48,183 nucleotides of DNA from Phoronis australis (lineage: Eukaryota; Phoronida; Phoronidae). The translations under genes were made by a program, and so were the position numbers. The notes below the pieces were generated by a model. The model searched no databases, had not been told where the DNA came from, and saw only the letters and a program-made list of their open reading frames with translations. Where the stretch lies: contig NMRA01000340.1 of assembly GCA_002633005.1 (NCBI GenBank), positions 72,049 through 120,231 on the forward strand, in the 5' to 3' direction. Every line of letters starts with the position of its first letter. The first letter of the stretch is position 1. Shown here piece by piece: positions 33,348-43,815 of the stretch.

Positions 33348-36300
33348 ATGGCCGGTTGGTTGATATCGATTCTGTTACTTTCTCAGTCCCTTTGGTTCCT
33401 GGCTCGCTCAGCGATGTTTGTAGAATTTTCGACAGAAAGGACATCCAAAACTTTCAGTAACAGCTTGATGACATATACAGCCAGATCAGGAACCGAATGC
33501 TCACAGAAATGTGCTTTACAGAAAGGCTGCGTGGCTTTTCTTTATGATGTGAATTCTGCACGTTGCTCTAACTACGAAACGGTGGAATCCATAAATCGGA
33601 ATCGAGGCAGTAACATATTTGGGTGGCAGGTAAGGCACATGTTTAGATGACAGGTAATTTTTTATCCTCTTCCGTTTCTTCCCCCCCCCCCCTTCCCTTG
33701 TCACCTCCTACCTCCCAGTTGAATTATTCGTACCAGTTTAGTGTGCAACCGCTGATTGGACGAAAGCGTTATGCATTTTCTATGATACATTTACTCGACA
33801 GACTTTACATTTCACATGCGCGCACTACATCTTCTTTTGGGAGAGGGTTTGGGTTCAAAGAGAGTATCAAACGTTATCTGAACAAAAGTGTCCCACATTT
33901 CGATTATTAACAACACACTACGTCAAAGAAGGGAGGAAGAGCAGCTTCGAAAACAGGTGGCCGGACTGCAAAACCCACTGGCCGGTGTTCTAACTTGGGG
34001 GTCGGACCTAAAACGGGTTGGCCTGGGCTCAAACACACTCATTTTGAGCAAAGCAAACAAATGGGTAGGAAAACTAAACACTAGATGTCATTTGAACCCT
34101 TCGGCCAACTAGTTATAGCACGGGCCATCGTGTTTTAGATCCAGCCAACTAGTTTTTGGGTGAGACCATCGCGTTTTGAAGGCCAGACAACACGTTTGAT
34201 TACCGGCCATTTGGTTTTGCAGTCCAGCCTACTAGATTTGAAGTCCGGAAAAGTGAAGCCCGACCAGTTGTTGATTCCCCCTTCCACTTGTAAATGCAGT
34301 TTTGAAAACTTTGATGTCGAAGGTCGCATGTGAATGTTTCAATTTGTAAATTTTGTTTATAAAAATGTGACGTACAGTAGGCCCGATGTTGAAAGAGCAC
34401 AATATAAAAAGCTAAACTACCTGATAGTTGTTGCCTGTTGTACTATCTGACCAGATGCAGTGGTAGAAAGGCGCAATTAATTCATGTATATACGATCGCA
34501 ATCGTGATGATTTACGCCTTACAAAAATGTATTGAGTGTAATGGTATCATTACTGCTGGTTTGTGTGTTTTTGAAGGGATAGTACGATGGAGTATTTTAA
34601 GCTGACTTTTAAAAGGAAAAAATCATCTGATGACCTGATACAAGCTCAAATGGGCTGGGATCATTTTTCCTCTGAGCGTCACCTGATGCCATATGATATG
34701 GGTAAAGATCCATCTTTATATTTCTTTCTACGGCGAGGGGAAGATTTCAAAATGGGCCGGGTATAGACCAAAAACAATTATGCTACGTTTTGGCCTTAGA
34801 TATGCCGTATAATTTTGGGGACTACGAGGTGGCAGAATCCGGTGTAGCTACATGTATTCAAAACGAAGGGAGGGAAAGACGCAATTTTTTGACAACCAAG
34901 GGTAGTGAAATGAGTAGCAATCTAAACCCGCGACCTTATTATGAACGGGAGGAAACAAAAATAAGTTGTCTCGTTGTGATCCTCCGTGTTTCCTACTGTA
35001 GCAGTGAGCTGTACGCTCGACTAGCGTTCATACGTTAATTTTTATCTCACTGCGGATTATATGTCAGGGGTCTCTTCCAAGAAACTGACTTAGTTCATTT
35101 TTGACTTAAGTTTAAGATTTGTCGTAACTTCCAAACTTTGAAACTTCCACATTCGGTAAGTTAGTCAAAATTAAGAAAACATTTATATCTTTTTCTTGAA
35201 TTGGTTTTGAGACAAATTTAACTTTTATTTTAAAAGCTTTAAGATTTGTCTTAGCTAAGTCAGTTTTGTTGGAACGGGCCCCAGATCTGCCTTCCGATTG
35301 ACCGGCATGTGATCGCTGCATAATTAATACCGAACGCTGCATTATTAATACCGAAGGGAAACGACAATGGCTAATGATTTGCATAATCATTTTACAGGTA
35401 TTTCCGGATTGCACCGCTGCAGGTATGTCATCAACTTTTAAAACACAAAAGCGATATTTAACGGTTAAGGTTATGTAAGACCCCAGAGAAATTACCATAT
35501 TTGGCTCACTTGAGAATATCATCTCTCAGGAATTGGTCATGGGATTCCTATGAAACATTCGTTTACTATGCTTGATGCATTGTTCAGATAATGCTGTTAG
35601 AAACTGTTTATAATGTTCCACTTTTGCATGAGGCGCTATCGAAAAAACAACACATTTAAGATTTTCATGAATTAAATGTTGCATAAAACGAAAACAGGAT
35701 ATGCTAAAAAAATCAATGAATTTTGTAAGATCTCACCTTGAACATTTTCGTCAAATTTGATCATGCTTATTGATGGGCGGCTGTTTAGCTACTCAGTGAA
35801 CCTTTTTGCGCAATTTTACCAAAAAAACACGTAGTCACGTCACTCAGTTTGTAACATATCCTAAAAAGCCAAGAATTAAATTTCCAGGCTTTCTAATTTC
35901 AAAACATATATACTTTTACTGAGTTATATATTTATCTTTTGTAAAATGCCCAGACTTGGGGTAGGCCACGCTTCTTGGGGACAGTTTTGAAGTAGTCGTT
36001 GCAGGTAAGCTCAGTGAATCTGGTTTGCTTGTATTTATGAACACGTTGGTGATGGGAAAAGACCACTTGCTCGACTGTAGCTGGACTCCTCTCTAAGATG
36101 GCGGCCCTCTATTGCATTTGTGCATTGCTGGATAGCGCTGAGAAATCGGCTGCGATTTCAGGTAGCCCTCAAACAAGCCAAAATTTCAAAAAATCTAGTC
36201 GGTTTACAGTACTTTTGGACCACGTTTGTGGAATTTGTAGGAAAATTTCTTTCAGGGTCGATTGTTGGCTAATGTCGGGCATTGCCAGGGAAGTGGTGGT

Positions 36301-38441
36301 TTTTGGATGTAAAATTCCAATTTTGTGTTGTTTGCCTGTCTGTTTGTTCTTAGCTTATGTTGCTTTTCAATAGGAGTGAAAGGGACAAAAACTCAGACAG
36401 GTTAAAATTCCTGTTTTAATCTGTAGGGCTTGTGATCTGAAATGACTCTAAAATTTTCGTTCCTCCATGCGGCTTTCGACAAAGTGGCCAAAAAGTGACA
36501 AATCCATTGATGTGTGGTCTGCTAAACAAAACCCAGTGAGAACTGTTCCGTGCCCCCAAAAGGAGGCGGCAACTGCAATGTTGCTGTCGGACATCCGACG
36601 ATAGTAGATGTTAGAAACTCATTGTTAGCGATCCCATTAATCCCATATTCACTGTTCTTTTTACCCCCACCTTCTTCCGCAGAGCATTCCATCTTACTGA
36701 TCGCAAAAAGCCTGGGCAATTAAGTTCGTTTACACGTCAAGCCTGAATCCCGCAGGGCCAATTCCGTCATTTAATTTGCGATCCAATCATCGTGGCTGGC
36801 TCAGTTGAGTTCAAGTTGAGATGTTTGGCATGACATTGTTTCAGTTTTTCAAGGTCCCGGTTAAGTTACCCGCGGAGAGGACACAAGACTGTTGGGATCC
36901 TTGATACTCGTATGAATCAAAGATCGTAATTCTATGTGGTAAAGAACTGCATCTTTAAAGTTGCTGCTGGACCCGAGTTTGGCGTTTGAGGCAGCAAAAT
37001 TTAAATTAGATCGAAGTCTTGTTTGTTTCATGTATGTTATACGGCATGTCATAAAACATACAAAATTTCAATTTAACTTGGCCGTCTTAATAACCAAACT
37101 CGGGTCCACTGGCAGCAGCAACCTTCAAGCTGCACTTCTTTCCTACATGCTGCCAACGTTTCTTGTGGCCCCTAAGCAGTAGGCTGTAAGGCCCTAGTAT
37201 GAACGTTGTCACAATTTTCCATCCAACCAGCAACGTCGCCATCACCTATTTCAATTGAGTTCCTAGTCCGGTCGCTCCAAGTGTCATTACCAAGTGCCAT
37301 TACCTCAGTCCTCCGGATTTCCTCCCCCCCCCCCTCGGCCCGGTAACAGCAATCTCTCACACTTTTGAAGGGCAACTATGGCAGCGAGGCGAGACCACTG
37401 TGCTGTATTTATTTTGCTAAAGGGGTATCAGGAGCTGCTTGCAGCTCAAACGCCAAACAAAGAATTGTATTAGTTAATCTTATTTACAGGAGCTTGCCTT
37501 CCCTTGAAAACTCATTTGGAGTTTAGAGATAGCCTAACCTAAAGTTCTCACTCTTTTGTGATAAGGACTGGCCACTGAACACGGCTTGCGATTTTCTGAA
37601 GCGTTCAAGTATATTTGACACGTCCATCTGCATATTGTTGGCAACAATTAAAATAAAGTAACGTTGGTAAGGAACGTTTTGGACCGATTTCATAGTAAAC
37701 AATAGCTTACTTTCGCGTTTTTTCCTGACAACTTTAACAAAAGGAAACACCTTTGACTATAACTTATGCGTTTTGTCGTGATGATCTCCTGCTAACACGG
37801 ATACGTTCCTTGTAGGTTCCAACTACAGTGGATTTCTGTTGATTAGACCACCTGGCAGTCCAGACAGTTTCTTCGTTGATTGCGAAGAAGGCTGGACAAT
37901 CATTCAGCGCAGGTTCGACGGTAATATGAACTTCAATAAAACCTGGAAGGAGTACAAAAATGGTTTTGGTGAGCTGGACGGTGAAATGTGGCTCGGTAAT
38001 GACAACATTCACTACATCACGCAGCAAGGTCAGGTTAGGGTACAGTACACCATGGTGACTTGGAATGGCACCGTCATGACACGTGATCATCACTCCTTTG
38101 CTGTAGGAAATGAGGAAGACAATTACAAGCTTTCGATATCGCCAGCCGTGTTTTCCTTTTCTGGTTCTTCAATTGAGCGAGGCAACGGCATGCCCTTTAC
38201 TACAGTTGATGTAGATAACGACGAAAGCCTGGACAACTGCGCAAGAAAAAAATTGGGCGGATGGTGGTATAAGAAGTGCTCTCGCGTAGGCCTTAACTCT
38301 TTATATCCTCAGAATAATACCTGTCCAATAAGCAAGGGACGCTGCATGAAGTACGAAACGGCAGAACGCAAAATGATTTTTCTCAAGTCTTCTGTTGTGA
38401 AATTATTCCTAGTGAATGCTAGAACGCCTGACAAAGCATAG
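33348..38441 (+). CDS. Gene D: secreted PAN/fibrinogen C-terminal domain protein (310 aa)
   Basis: Exons 33348-33629, 35398-35422 and 37816-38441 join to 311 codons including the stop. Signal peptide MAGWLISILLLSQSLWF; PAN-like region with ECSQKC, GCVAFLYDVNSARC; FReD from FPDC to ARTPDKA, with DCEEGWTIIQRR, a calcium-type loop D234-V-D-N-D, GGWWYKKC and two further Cys in the tail (CPISKGRC). All introns are GT-AG (introns 1768 and 2393 bp). The second downstream donor seen in B and C would here read through a TGA, so only the first donor makes a protein. This copy is the cleanest full-length model in the array. Function, as for its paralogs, is inferred: an extracellular lectin-like protein. 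Confidence 0.87.
33945..34300 (+). repeat. Hairpin-rich intronic repeat (copy in gene D)
   Basis: Paralogous to 20400-20765. Opposing phrases such as ggccggactgcaaaaccca and tggttttgcagtccagcc can pair. Non-coding. Confidence 0.6.
35067..35282 (+). mobile_element. 216-bp MITE with GGGG...TTCCAA...CTGACTTAG ends
   Basis: Left end ggggtctcttccaagaaact continues gacttag; right end complement ggggcccgttccaacaaaac continues tgacttag. Gene B intron 1 shows the uninterrupted site (gattatttgtccgatctg near 12769). Inserted after the B/D duplication. Confidence 0.72.
35398..35422 (+). other. 25-nt microexon of gene D
   Basis: Acceptor tttacag, donor gtatgt. Two synonymous differences from copy A, same encoded V-F-P-D-C-T-A-A. 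Preceded by the palindrome aatgatttgcataatcatt. Confidence 0.88.
35423..37815 (+). other. Intron 2 of gene D
   Basis: Homologous to intron 2 of B in its first half and of C in its second half, making it the most complete version. No coding signal on either strand beyond short open stretches. Confidence 0.7.
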
Positions 38442-38971
38442 ACAAGTTGCCCCGTTCGTTTTTAGGTGCAATCAACATTCAATTGCAAATGCATGTTAAA
38501 AACTTCTGGCTACGCCGCCAGTGCGCATGTGCTTACACGGGCGGATAACTGTGACTGGACCAACAACACCACGAACCTTCTGTTCACCCCAGCTCACTGC
38601 GTTCTAAACATAGATGACTTCGTGACCGAATATGAATAACAAAAGGCTAGTGTAGGGTCACGAAGTGAATGTGTATTTATTACATGTTTTCGAATAGCCA
38701 AATGATTATTGAGATTAACTGTTCTCGTGAGACCTTGTCCTTCCATGTTCTGTTCACTCGAACCTACTTCGTAGTTACGTGCACAAATTTTTAACAGTTC
38801 GTTTTCTGAAAAAAAGGTTGTCCTTTCGGACTAAAGATAAGCCATCTACCCGTAAGCTTTCAATGTTTTATATTTTCTATACGCCCACATTGACAATGAA
38901 TAATTTATCTGTCCAATTGCAGTGCACAGCGTTATAAAACAAACACTATTTAAGATACAGATCGTGCTCTC
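38442..38971 (+). other. Short junction between gene D and copy E
   Basis: About 50 bp after the gene D stop the sequence switches directly to the 5' flank type of the unit (acttctggctacgccgcc). The several kilobases of 3' flank seen after A, B and C are missing, so a deletion or recombination joined the copies. Confidence 0.6.
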
Positions 38972-39076
38972 ATGAATATTGCAGAGGAGACTTTTCACAA
39001 AAGCATACTAGCAGTGCGCACGAGTAATAATTTGAAGCCAAAAAGTGAACTGCTTCATTTGGAGAGGAGCTATATC

Positions 39077-39490
39077 ATGTTTGAGTGGTTGATTTCGGTG
39101 ATGTTTCTTAGCAAATGCCTTTGGTTCCTTTAGCTCGCTCAGCGATGTTTGTAGAATTTTCTACAGAAAAGACATCCAAAACTTCCAGCAGCAGGTTGAT
39201 GACATTTGATGTCAGATCAGAAAATGAATGCTCACAGAATTGTGCTTTACAGAAAGGCTGTGTGGCTTTTCTTTATGATGTAGACTAGGCACGTTGCTCT
39301 AACTACAACACGGTGGACTCCATAATTCGAGATCGAGGCAGTAACATATTTCATAGGCGGCGCAGCACTAAAAAAGTGGGGGCTATACCCCCTGTCCCCC
39401 ACAGACCATTGGTGGTGAAATACTGAAAAAAGTGGTGGGCTATAGCCCCCCAGCCCCCTATGGTGCGCCGCCCATATATTTGGGTGGCAG
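39077..39490 (+). pseudogene. Copy E: broken PAN exon 1, split by a MITE
   Basis: Homologous to exon 1 of B-D from ATGTTTGAGTGG to ggtggcag|gtaag. It is disrupted three ways: two extra bases after WFL create a frameshift and TAG within the signal peptide region; a TAG replaces the Ser codon in DVDSARC; and a 124-bp MITE sits near the 3' end (39352-39475). No microexon or FReD exon follows. Its promoter block (about 38972-39076) is also eroded (gcatactag in place of gcataaaag). Confidence 0.85.
39352..39475. mobile_element. 124-bp MITE, ATRGGCGGCGCA...TGCGCCGCCCAT
   Basis: Inverted ends cataggcggcgca and tgcgccgcccat, flanked by exact 6-bp duplications ATATTT (39346-39351 and 39476-39481). 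The intact exon in B, C and D (aacatatttgg) is the empty site. Same family as 9919-9990. Confidence 0.85.
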
Positions 39491-39565
39491 GTAAGACACA
39501 TGTTTAGACGACAGGTGCTGTTTTATCTCCCTCCGTCCCCCTCCCCCTAACTAACTGATGTTTGT

Positions 39566-40740
39566 CTTACGCAGATGAAGACCGGTAAATCTGCGGGACC
39601 GGATCGGATAAATTTGGAGTTTTATAAATTTTGTACTGCAGAGTTGAAAGTTTTATTGATTAGGTTATATAATCGCATTTTGGACAATGGCACAATCCTA
39701 GGGGTGTCATAATACCACTGTACAAAAGCGGTTCAAAAAACGACTCTAGCAACTACAGGGTATCACTCTTTTGGATGTTTTTTTTTTTTTGGATGTTGCA
39801 GGGAAACATTTTTTCTAAAATGATGTGCAATCGTCTAAACAGGTGGAAAGAATAGAAAGAGAGACGGGTAGATTTTATTGTATCTTCGTCGATTTCAAGA
39901 AAGCCTTCGACTGGGTTTGGCGACATTGTTTGCAATATAAGTTACTGCGCTATAATATTGCATGAAAAATGTACAGCAAATGGAATGTTAAGTGAAATGT
40001 ATAAAAATGTGTGTCTTTGAACCAAGACGGAGATATTACTGATTGTTTTTAGTGGTTGTTAGGAGTTCGCCAGGGGTGTCAGCTATCTCCGTTTTTATTT
40101 TCATTGTTTATAAACGATCTTGAACATGAGTTACAAGCAAGTAACTCCACAACAGTTGTATCAATTAACATTTTAAACATGTACTGTCTACTGTTTGTCA
40201 ACGACTAAATACAGCAGTGAATTTGTAAAAATCGGTTAATAATCTTGAAATAGTTTGTAAAAAATGGAAATCTGTCATTGACGTGTCCAAAACGAAAGTA
40301 ATGAGTTTTCAAAAAGGCGATTATCTGAGGAGTTTATAAATAGGAAAACATTTCAGTGGTATCTAGCTACAAATACCTTGGTATACACTTCATTGTGAAA
40401 AATGTGTGGTCAAAGACCCCAAAATGTAGCATATCAAGCATCCAAGGATTTATTTATATTGAAGCAGCGTATGTCTCAATTTGAATAGGTATCGGTCATC
40501 ACCGGGCTGCATATTTTTGATTGTAAATTAAACCAGTATTATAATATGGTGCGGAGATATAGGTTTTTCATCCCACAGCGGATGCAGAAATCTTACACAA
40601 TAAGTTTTGTAAATTTTTATTGGGTCTTGAGCAAATTGCCCCAAACCTAAGCAACTGAATTTAGACATAGCCGGACAGCAGTGGCAGGAGAAATTGTTAG
40701 ATGTTACTAACTTACATATCATATAAACAACATCTTAAAA
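39566..40740 (+). mobile_element. Decayed LINE reverse-transcriptase region
   Basis: Fragments in shifting frames: KTGKSAGPDRINLEFYKF, FVDFKKAFDWVWRHC, LLGVRQGCQLSPFLFSLF, a degraded FVND in place of F/YADD, and a C-terminal GAEI-like part followed by KFCKFLLGLEQIAPNLSN-type residues. Many stops. It lies where intron 1 of copy E would continue. Confidence 0.78.
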
Positions 40741-41125
40741 GAAGGTTGTCAATTGGGCCAGTCTAGAACACAATCGTAAAATATCACTAATTTATGAAAA
40801 GGGCCAAATCGTGTTCTTCAATTTGCCGGCCATTTTGTTATTGCAATACCAGAAATAAAAATGATCTTTAAAATTTGATATCAATAAATTTTGTTTGTCA
40901 AAAAATATGACGTAAGAATGGTGTTGAAAGAGCACAATTTGGGAAAATATGTTTTATGATGTTACTTTGCCGAAAGAATAGAGAGGTTTCGCAAAGCAAC
41001 GTGAACGTGAATTATGATGCACGTGCCGATTCACGTTACAGTGACAAAAATGGGTTTCGCAACAGCTAAAATTTTTACGCGAACGTGAAAGTAAACGTGA
41101 ACTGAATAACTGCGCTCAGAGTGTC

Positions 41126-41565
41126 CTGTGGCCGGTTGCATGAAACAGTCCCAAGTAGGGACTCAACTAAGGTCCCTAAGACTTTTTGCGCATTTGTGAC
41201 TTTATGAATTCACAGATGCAATATTTTTCTATCATTTCATCCTTATTATGAGCTCCTCTTTGATTAATGAAATCTTCTAGTAATATAATTAAAACTGAGC
41301 CCAAGGTTCATTGAAAGTGAATAGGGCCTCAGTCCTTAAATTGGGGGTGCTGCATGAAAAGATCCCTAATTATTTTCGATAATATTGACAATTCAACGTA
41401 GAGTTCACCATCGATTTGTATCAAAGTCAACAGTTGTCTTAGTAATGAAACTAAAACAATACAAGAAAGGTCAATCGATGTTTTCACTAGTTCAAACAAT
41501 ACACAGTAGATTTAGGTAACTTAGTTGAGTCCCTGTTTGGGACTGTTTCATGCAACCGGGCACAG
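41126..41565. mobile_element. 440-bp MITE with about 45-bp inverted ends
   Basis: Left end CTGTGGCCGGTTGCATGAAA continues cagtcccaagtagggactca; right-end complement CTGTGCCCGGTTGCATGAAA continues cagtcccaaacagggactca. Only a few mismatches over about 45 bp. No coding capacity. A partial relative is at 17320-17635. Confidence 0.8.
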
Positions 41566-41971
41566 TTATATTAGTGGATATCTACTACATATATTCAAAA
41601 TAGAAATATATGCTGAATGTGAAAAAATCATTTCTACGAAATCCTGCGAGAAATGGTCAGCTGTTAGACTGCGAAATTTATTTGTTGTTTAAAATAAATA
41701 GATGGACATAAATTAAACATCTAAGAAAATTTAAAAACACACAATCATATCTGTTAAAATCCATTCTAGTTCAATGATGTCCAGCGAACCCCGGCAGAAC
41801 AAGTATTTTGGAAAAAAGTCCTTTCTTGGAACTATACTTTAAGAATATTTATAGATAAAGCAAAGAAGAAAGATTGAGAACCCTATCAAAATAAAAATCT
41901 TCACGATGTCTTACCAAATAAGAATTAAAAAAGGGCCACAGGTTTCAACTATTACGTTACGCAGAGCATTC

Positions 41972-42040
41972 CACGTGTGTGCATGCGTGTGTTTGTGCGT
42001 GTGTGTGTGTGTGTTTGTGCGTGTGTGGGTGGGTGTGGCC
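41972..42040 (+). repeat. (TG)n microsatellite
   Basis: Copy E member of the unit's microsatellite, gtgtgtgtgtgtgtttgtgc and related. Any reading frame through it is artefactual. Confidence 0.85.
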
Positions 42041-43599
42041 CAAACGCTTTTTTGTCAATTCGATTTCTGGGCAATAATTCTATCTGTAGTATTGGAATGA
42101 AAACAGTCCAATACAGTTAATATTCAAAAAGGATATTCGAACAATTTGATGGTCGGCGTCCAAGGTTGGCAGTAACCGTTTACACGACCACAATCCCATT
42201 CTTTAAAAGCAAGTTGAGAACTTATTGTGAAACTTATCTTTAAATGATTATTCACATAAAGCAAGCAGACACATGATTCAATGCCCCCAAGAAACCCATG
42301 ACATGAAATTCAGTGTCCTTGAACTTGACAACATCAAAAGGAAGGCTGTATTTTTTTCTCCTTCGAATTGTATCATAATTCGGAGTTGGTACTAACATCC
42401 AAATTTCTTTTTGTACAGACAGTATACTACCAACGTCTTTCAATCCCTCCCGGGTTCCGTGCTTCGAAAATCTTGCCTCGCAACAACAATGACCATCATA
42501 TGAAAAGACATTTATTAATTTGAAGCAAAGCACGACACACATTTTCATGAATCTTATCGTCATGAACAATACAACCGCACGTCAAACATCAAGTATGTCA
42601 CAACACGTTGGTTTTGAAGAGATACCGTCATCAATACGTCGGTTATATTATACAAAACAATGTCAAGTTATTTTGTAGCAACACACATAAGCCTACATGT
42701 ATAGGCAAGCACCTAACCTTCAAAATTTTAATAATCGGAAAAACCATTCTTGAAAAGATATTGGATGTAACTATCACATATTCAGTTAACTGACTTGTTC
42801 TTAAGTGTAAAAAATGTTCAGTTCCTGGTTACTATGTTCTGAATCCGATCTTGCGAACAATTTGAAGCGCTTCAAGCGATGTTCTACGGAAATTCAGTTG
42901 ACATGAAAAGCTTGGTTTGATTGCCTAAATATATCCACAATACATTGAAGATAAGATAAGAAGTTGTAAAAGTGCCCTGAAAACATTTGTATCACTTCCC
43001 ATGCCACTTAATAGATAACTGACAAAATTCTTGAGAGCACCATACGATTGGCAAGACATCAATTCAAGTGATGGTATTGGCACGGTCGAATATAATAAAT
43101 AACAATGGGAACAGTCACGGACAAAGTGAATCACAACTATAAGAATGACGTCTGAGATCCCCCTAAAATATTATGTCGACGTAACAGCGAAACAGGACGC
43201 GAGAGAAATAAGTATTGTAAATGAAAAATGTTTTGAATGATTAACTGTTCAACTTGAGCCATTTTGGACACCAAAAAACCGACGTTTACTTCTCAACAAC
43301 GCTGTTGCTATCAAACTAGAACGATCAACATTAACCTATTAAATTATTAAAAATTAATTTTTGTATAACAATGACTCAACCCCTCTCTTTCGTTCAATCC
43401 CCCTACGGACAGTAACACACGTTCCATAATAACTGAGAAAATTCACGTTTCCTGGAAACTAAGGCGAAACCATTACCCAGACAAGACAAGGACGAGGTTT
43501 CGCACACAAATAGAGGTACTCGCTTGGGAAACAGAATTCTTGTTTGTTATTGAATGCCCTGTAAAACACCTTCCGTAAGAAAGGGTGACTCTTTCATGG

Positions 43600-43680
43600 A
43601 AGCTCTCTTCAAAGGAGTCCAATTTTTAGTTCCAACAGTTTAAAAGATTGGATATCTCAATTTTCTGGCTGCACCTCATC
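43600..43680 (-). promoter_or_regulatory. Weak SECIS candidate downstream of GPx
   Basis: A selenocysteine UGA requires a SECIS element in the 3' UTR. About 165-200 nt after the stop, the minus strand folds as TCCAAT-c-TTTTA, loop AACTGTTGGAAC, TAAAA-ATTGGA (43618-43652). The loop begins with AA as in SECIS, and TGA occurs on both sides (43657-43659 and 43609-43611). However, the TGA motifs are not directly against the helix and the 5' one is TTGA, not ATGA. Treat as a candidate only. Confidence 0.22.
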
Positions 43681-43815
43681 ACCTTGTCAAAAACATAGTC
43701 GAGCACACACCGGCAGGTAAGTAACAAGGAGAGCTACCCGATGAACCTATTCTACCGAAAGTATGGATCAAAGACATTTATTTCAAAATGTTGCTAACAA
43801 TCTATGAAAGACTAC

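Larger units (their letters stand above)
33630..35397 (+). other. Intron 1 of gene D
   Basis: Contains the hairpin-rich repeat at about 33945-34300, unit homology to gene C intron 1 at 34560-35000 and a MITE at 35067-35282. A duplicated phrase ctgcattattaatacc lies just before exon 2. Confidence 0.65.
40741..43815. other. Right end of the array and GPx 3' side
   Basis: Contains an ACGTGAA-rich patch (40999-41101), a MITE (41126-41565), a TG microsatellite and the 3' flank block of the duplicated unit (41970-42900, matching 30690-31000 and 9690-10320). 42900-43600 has no gene. 43600-43815 should be the 3' UTR of the peroxidase gene on the minus strand. Confidence 0.6.

Noticed and set aside
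43585-43605. ATGA at the minus-strand phrase ttccatgaaagagtcacc as a SECIS core
   Set aside because: No helix or AA loop follows at the right spacing.
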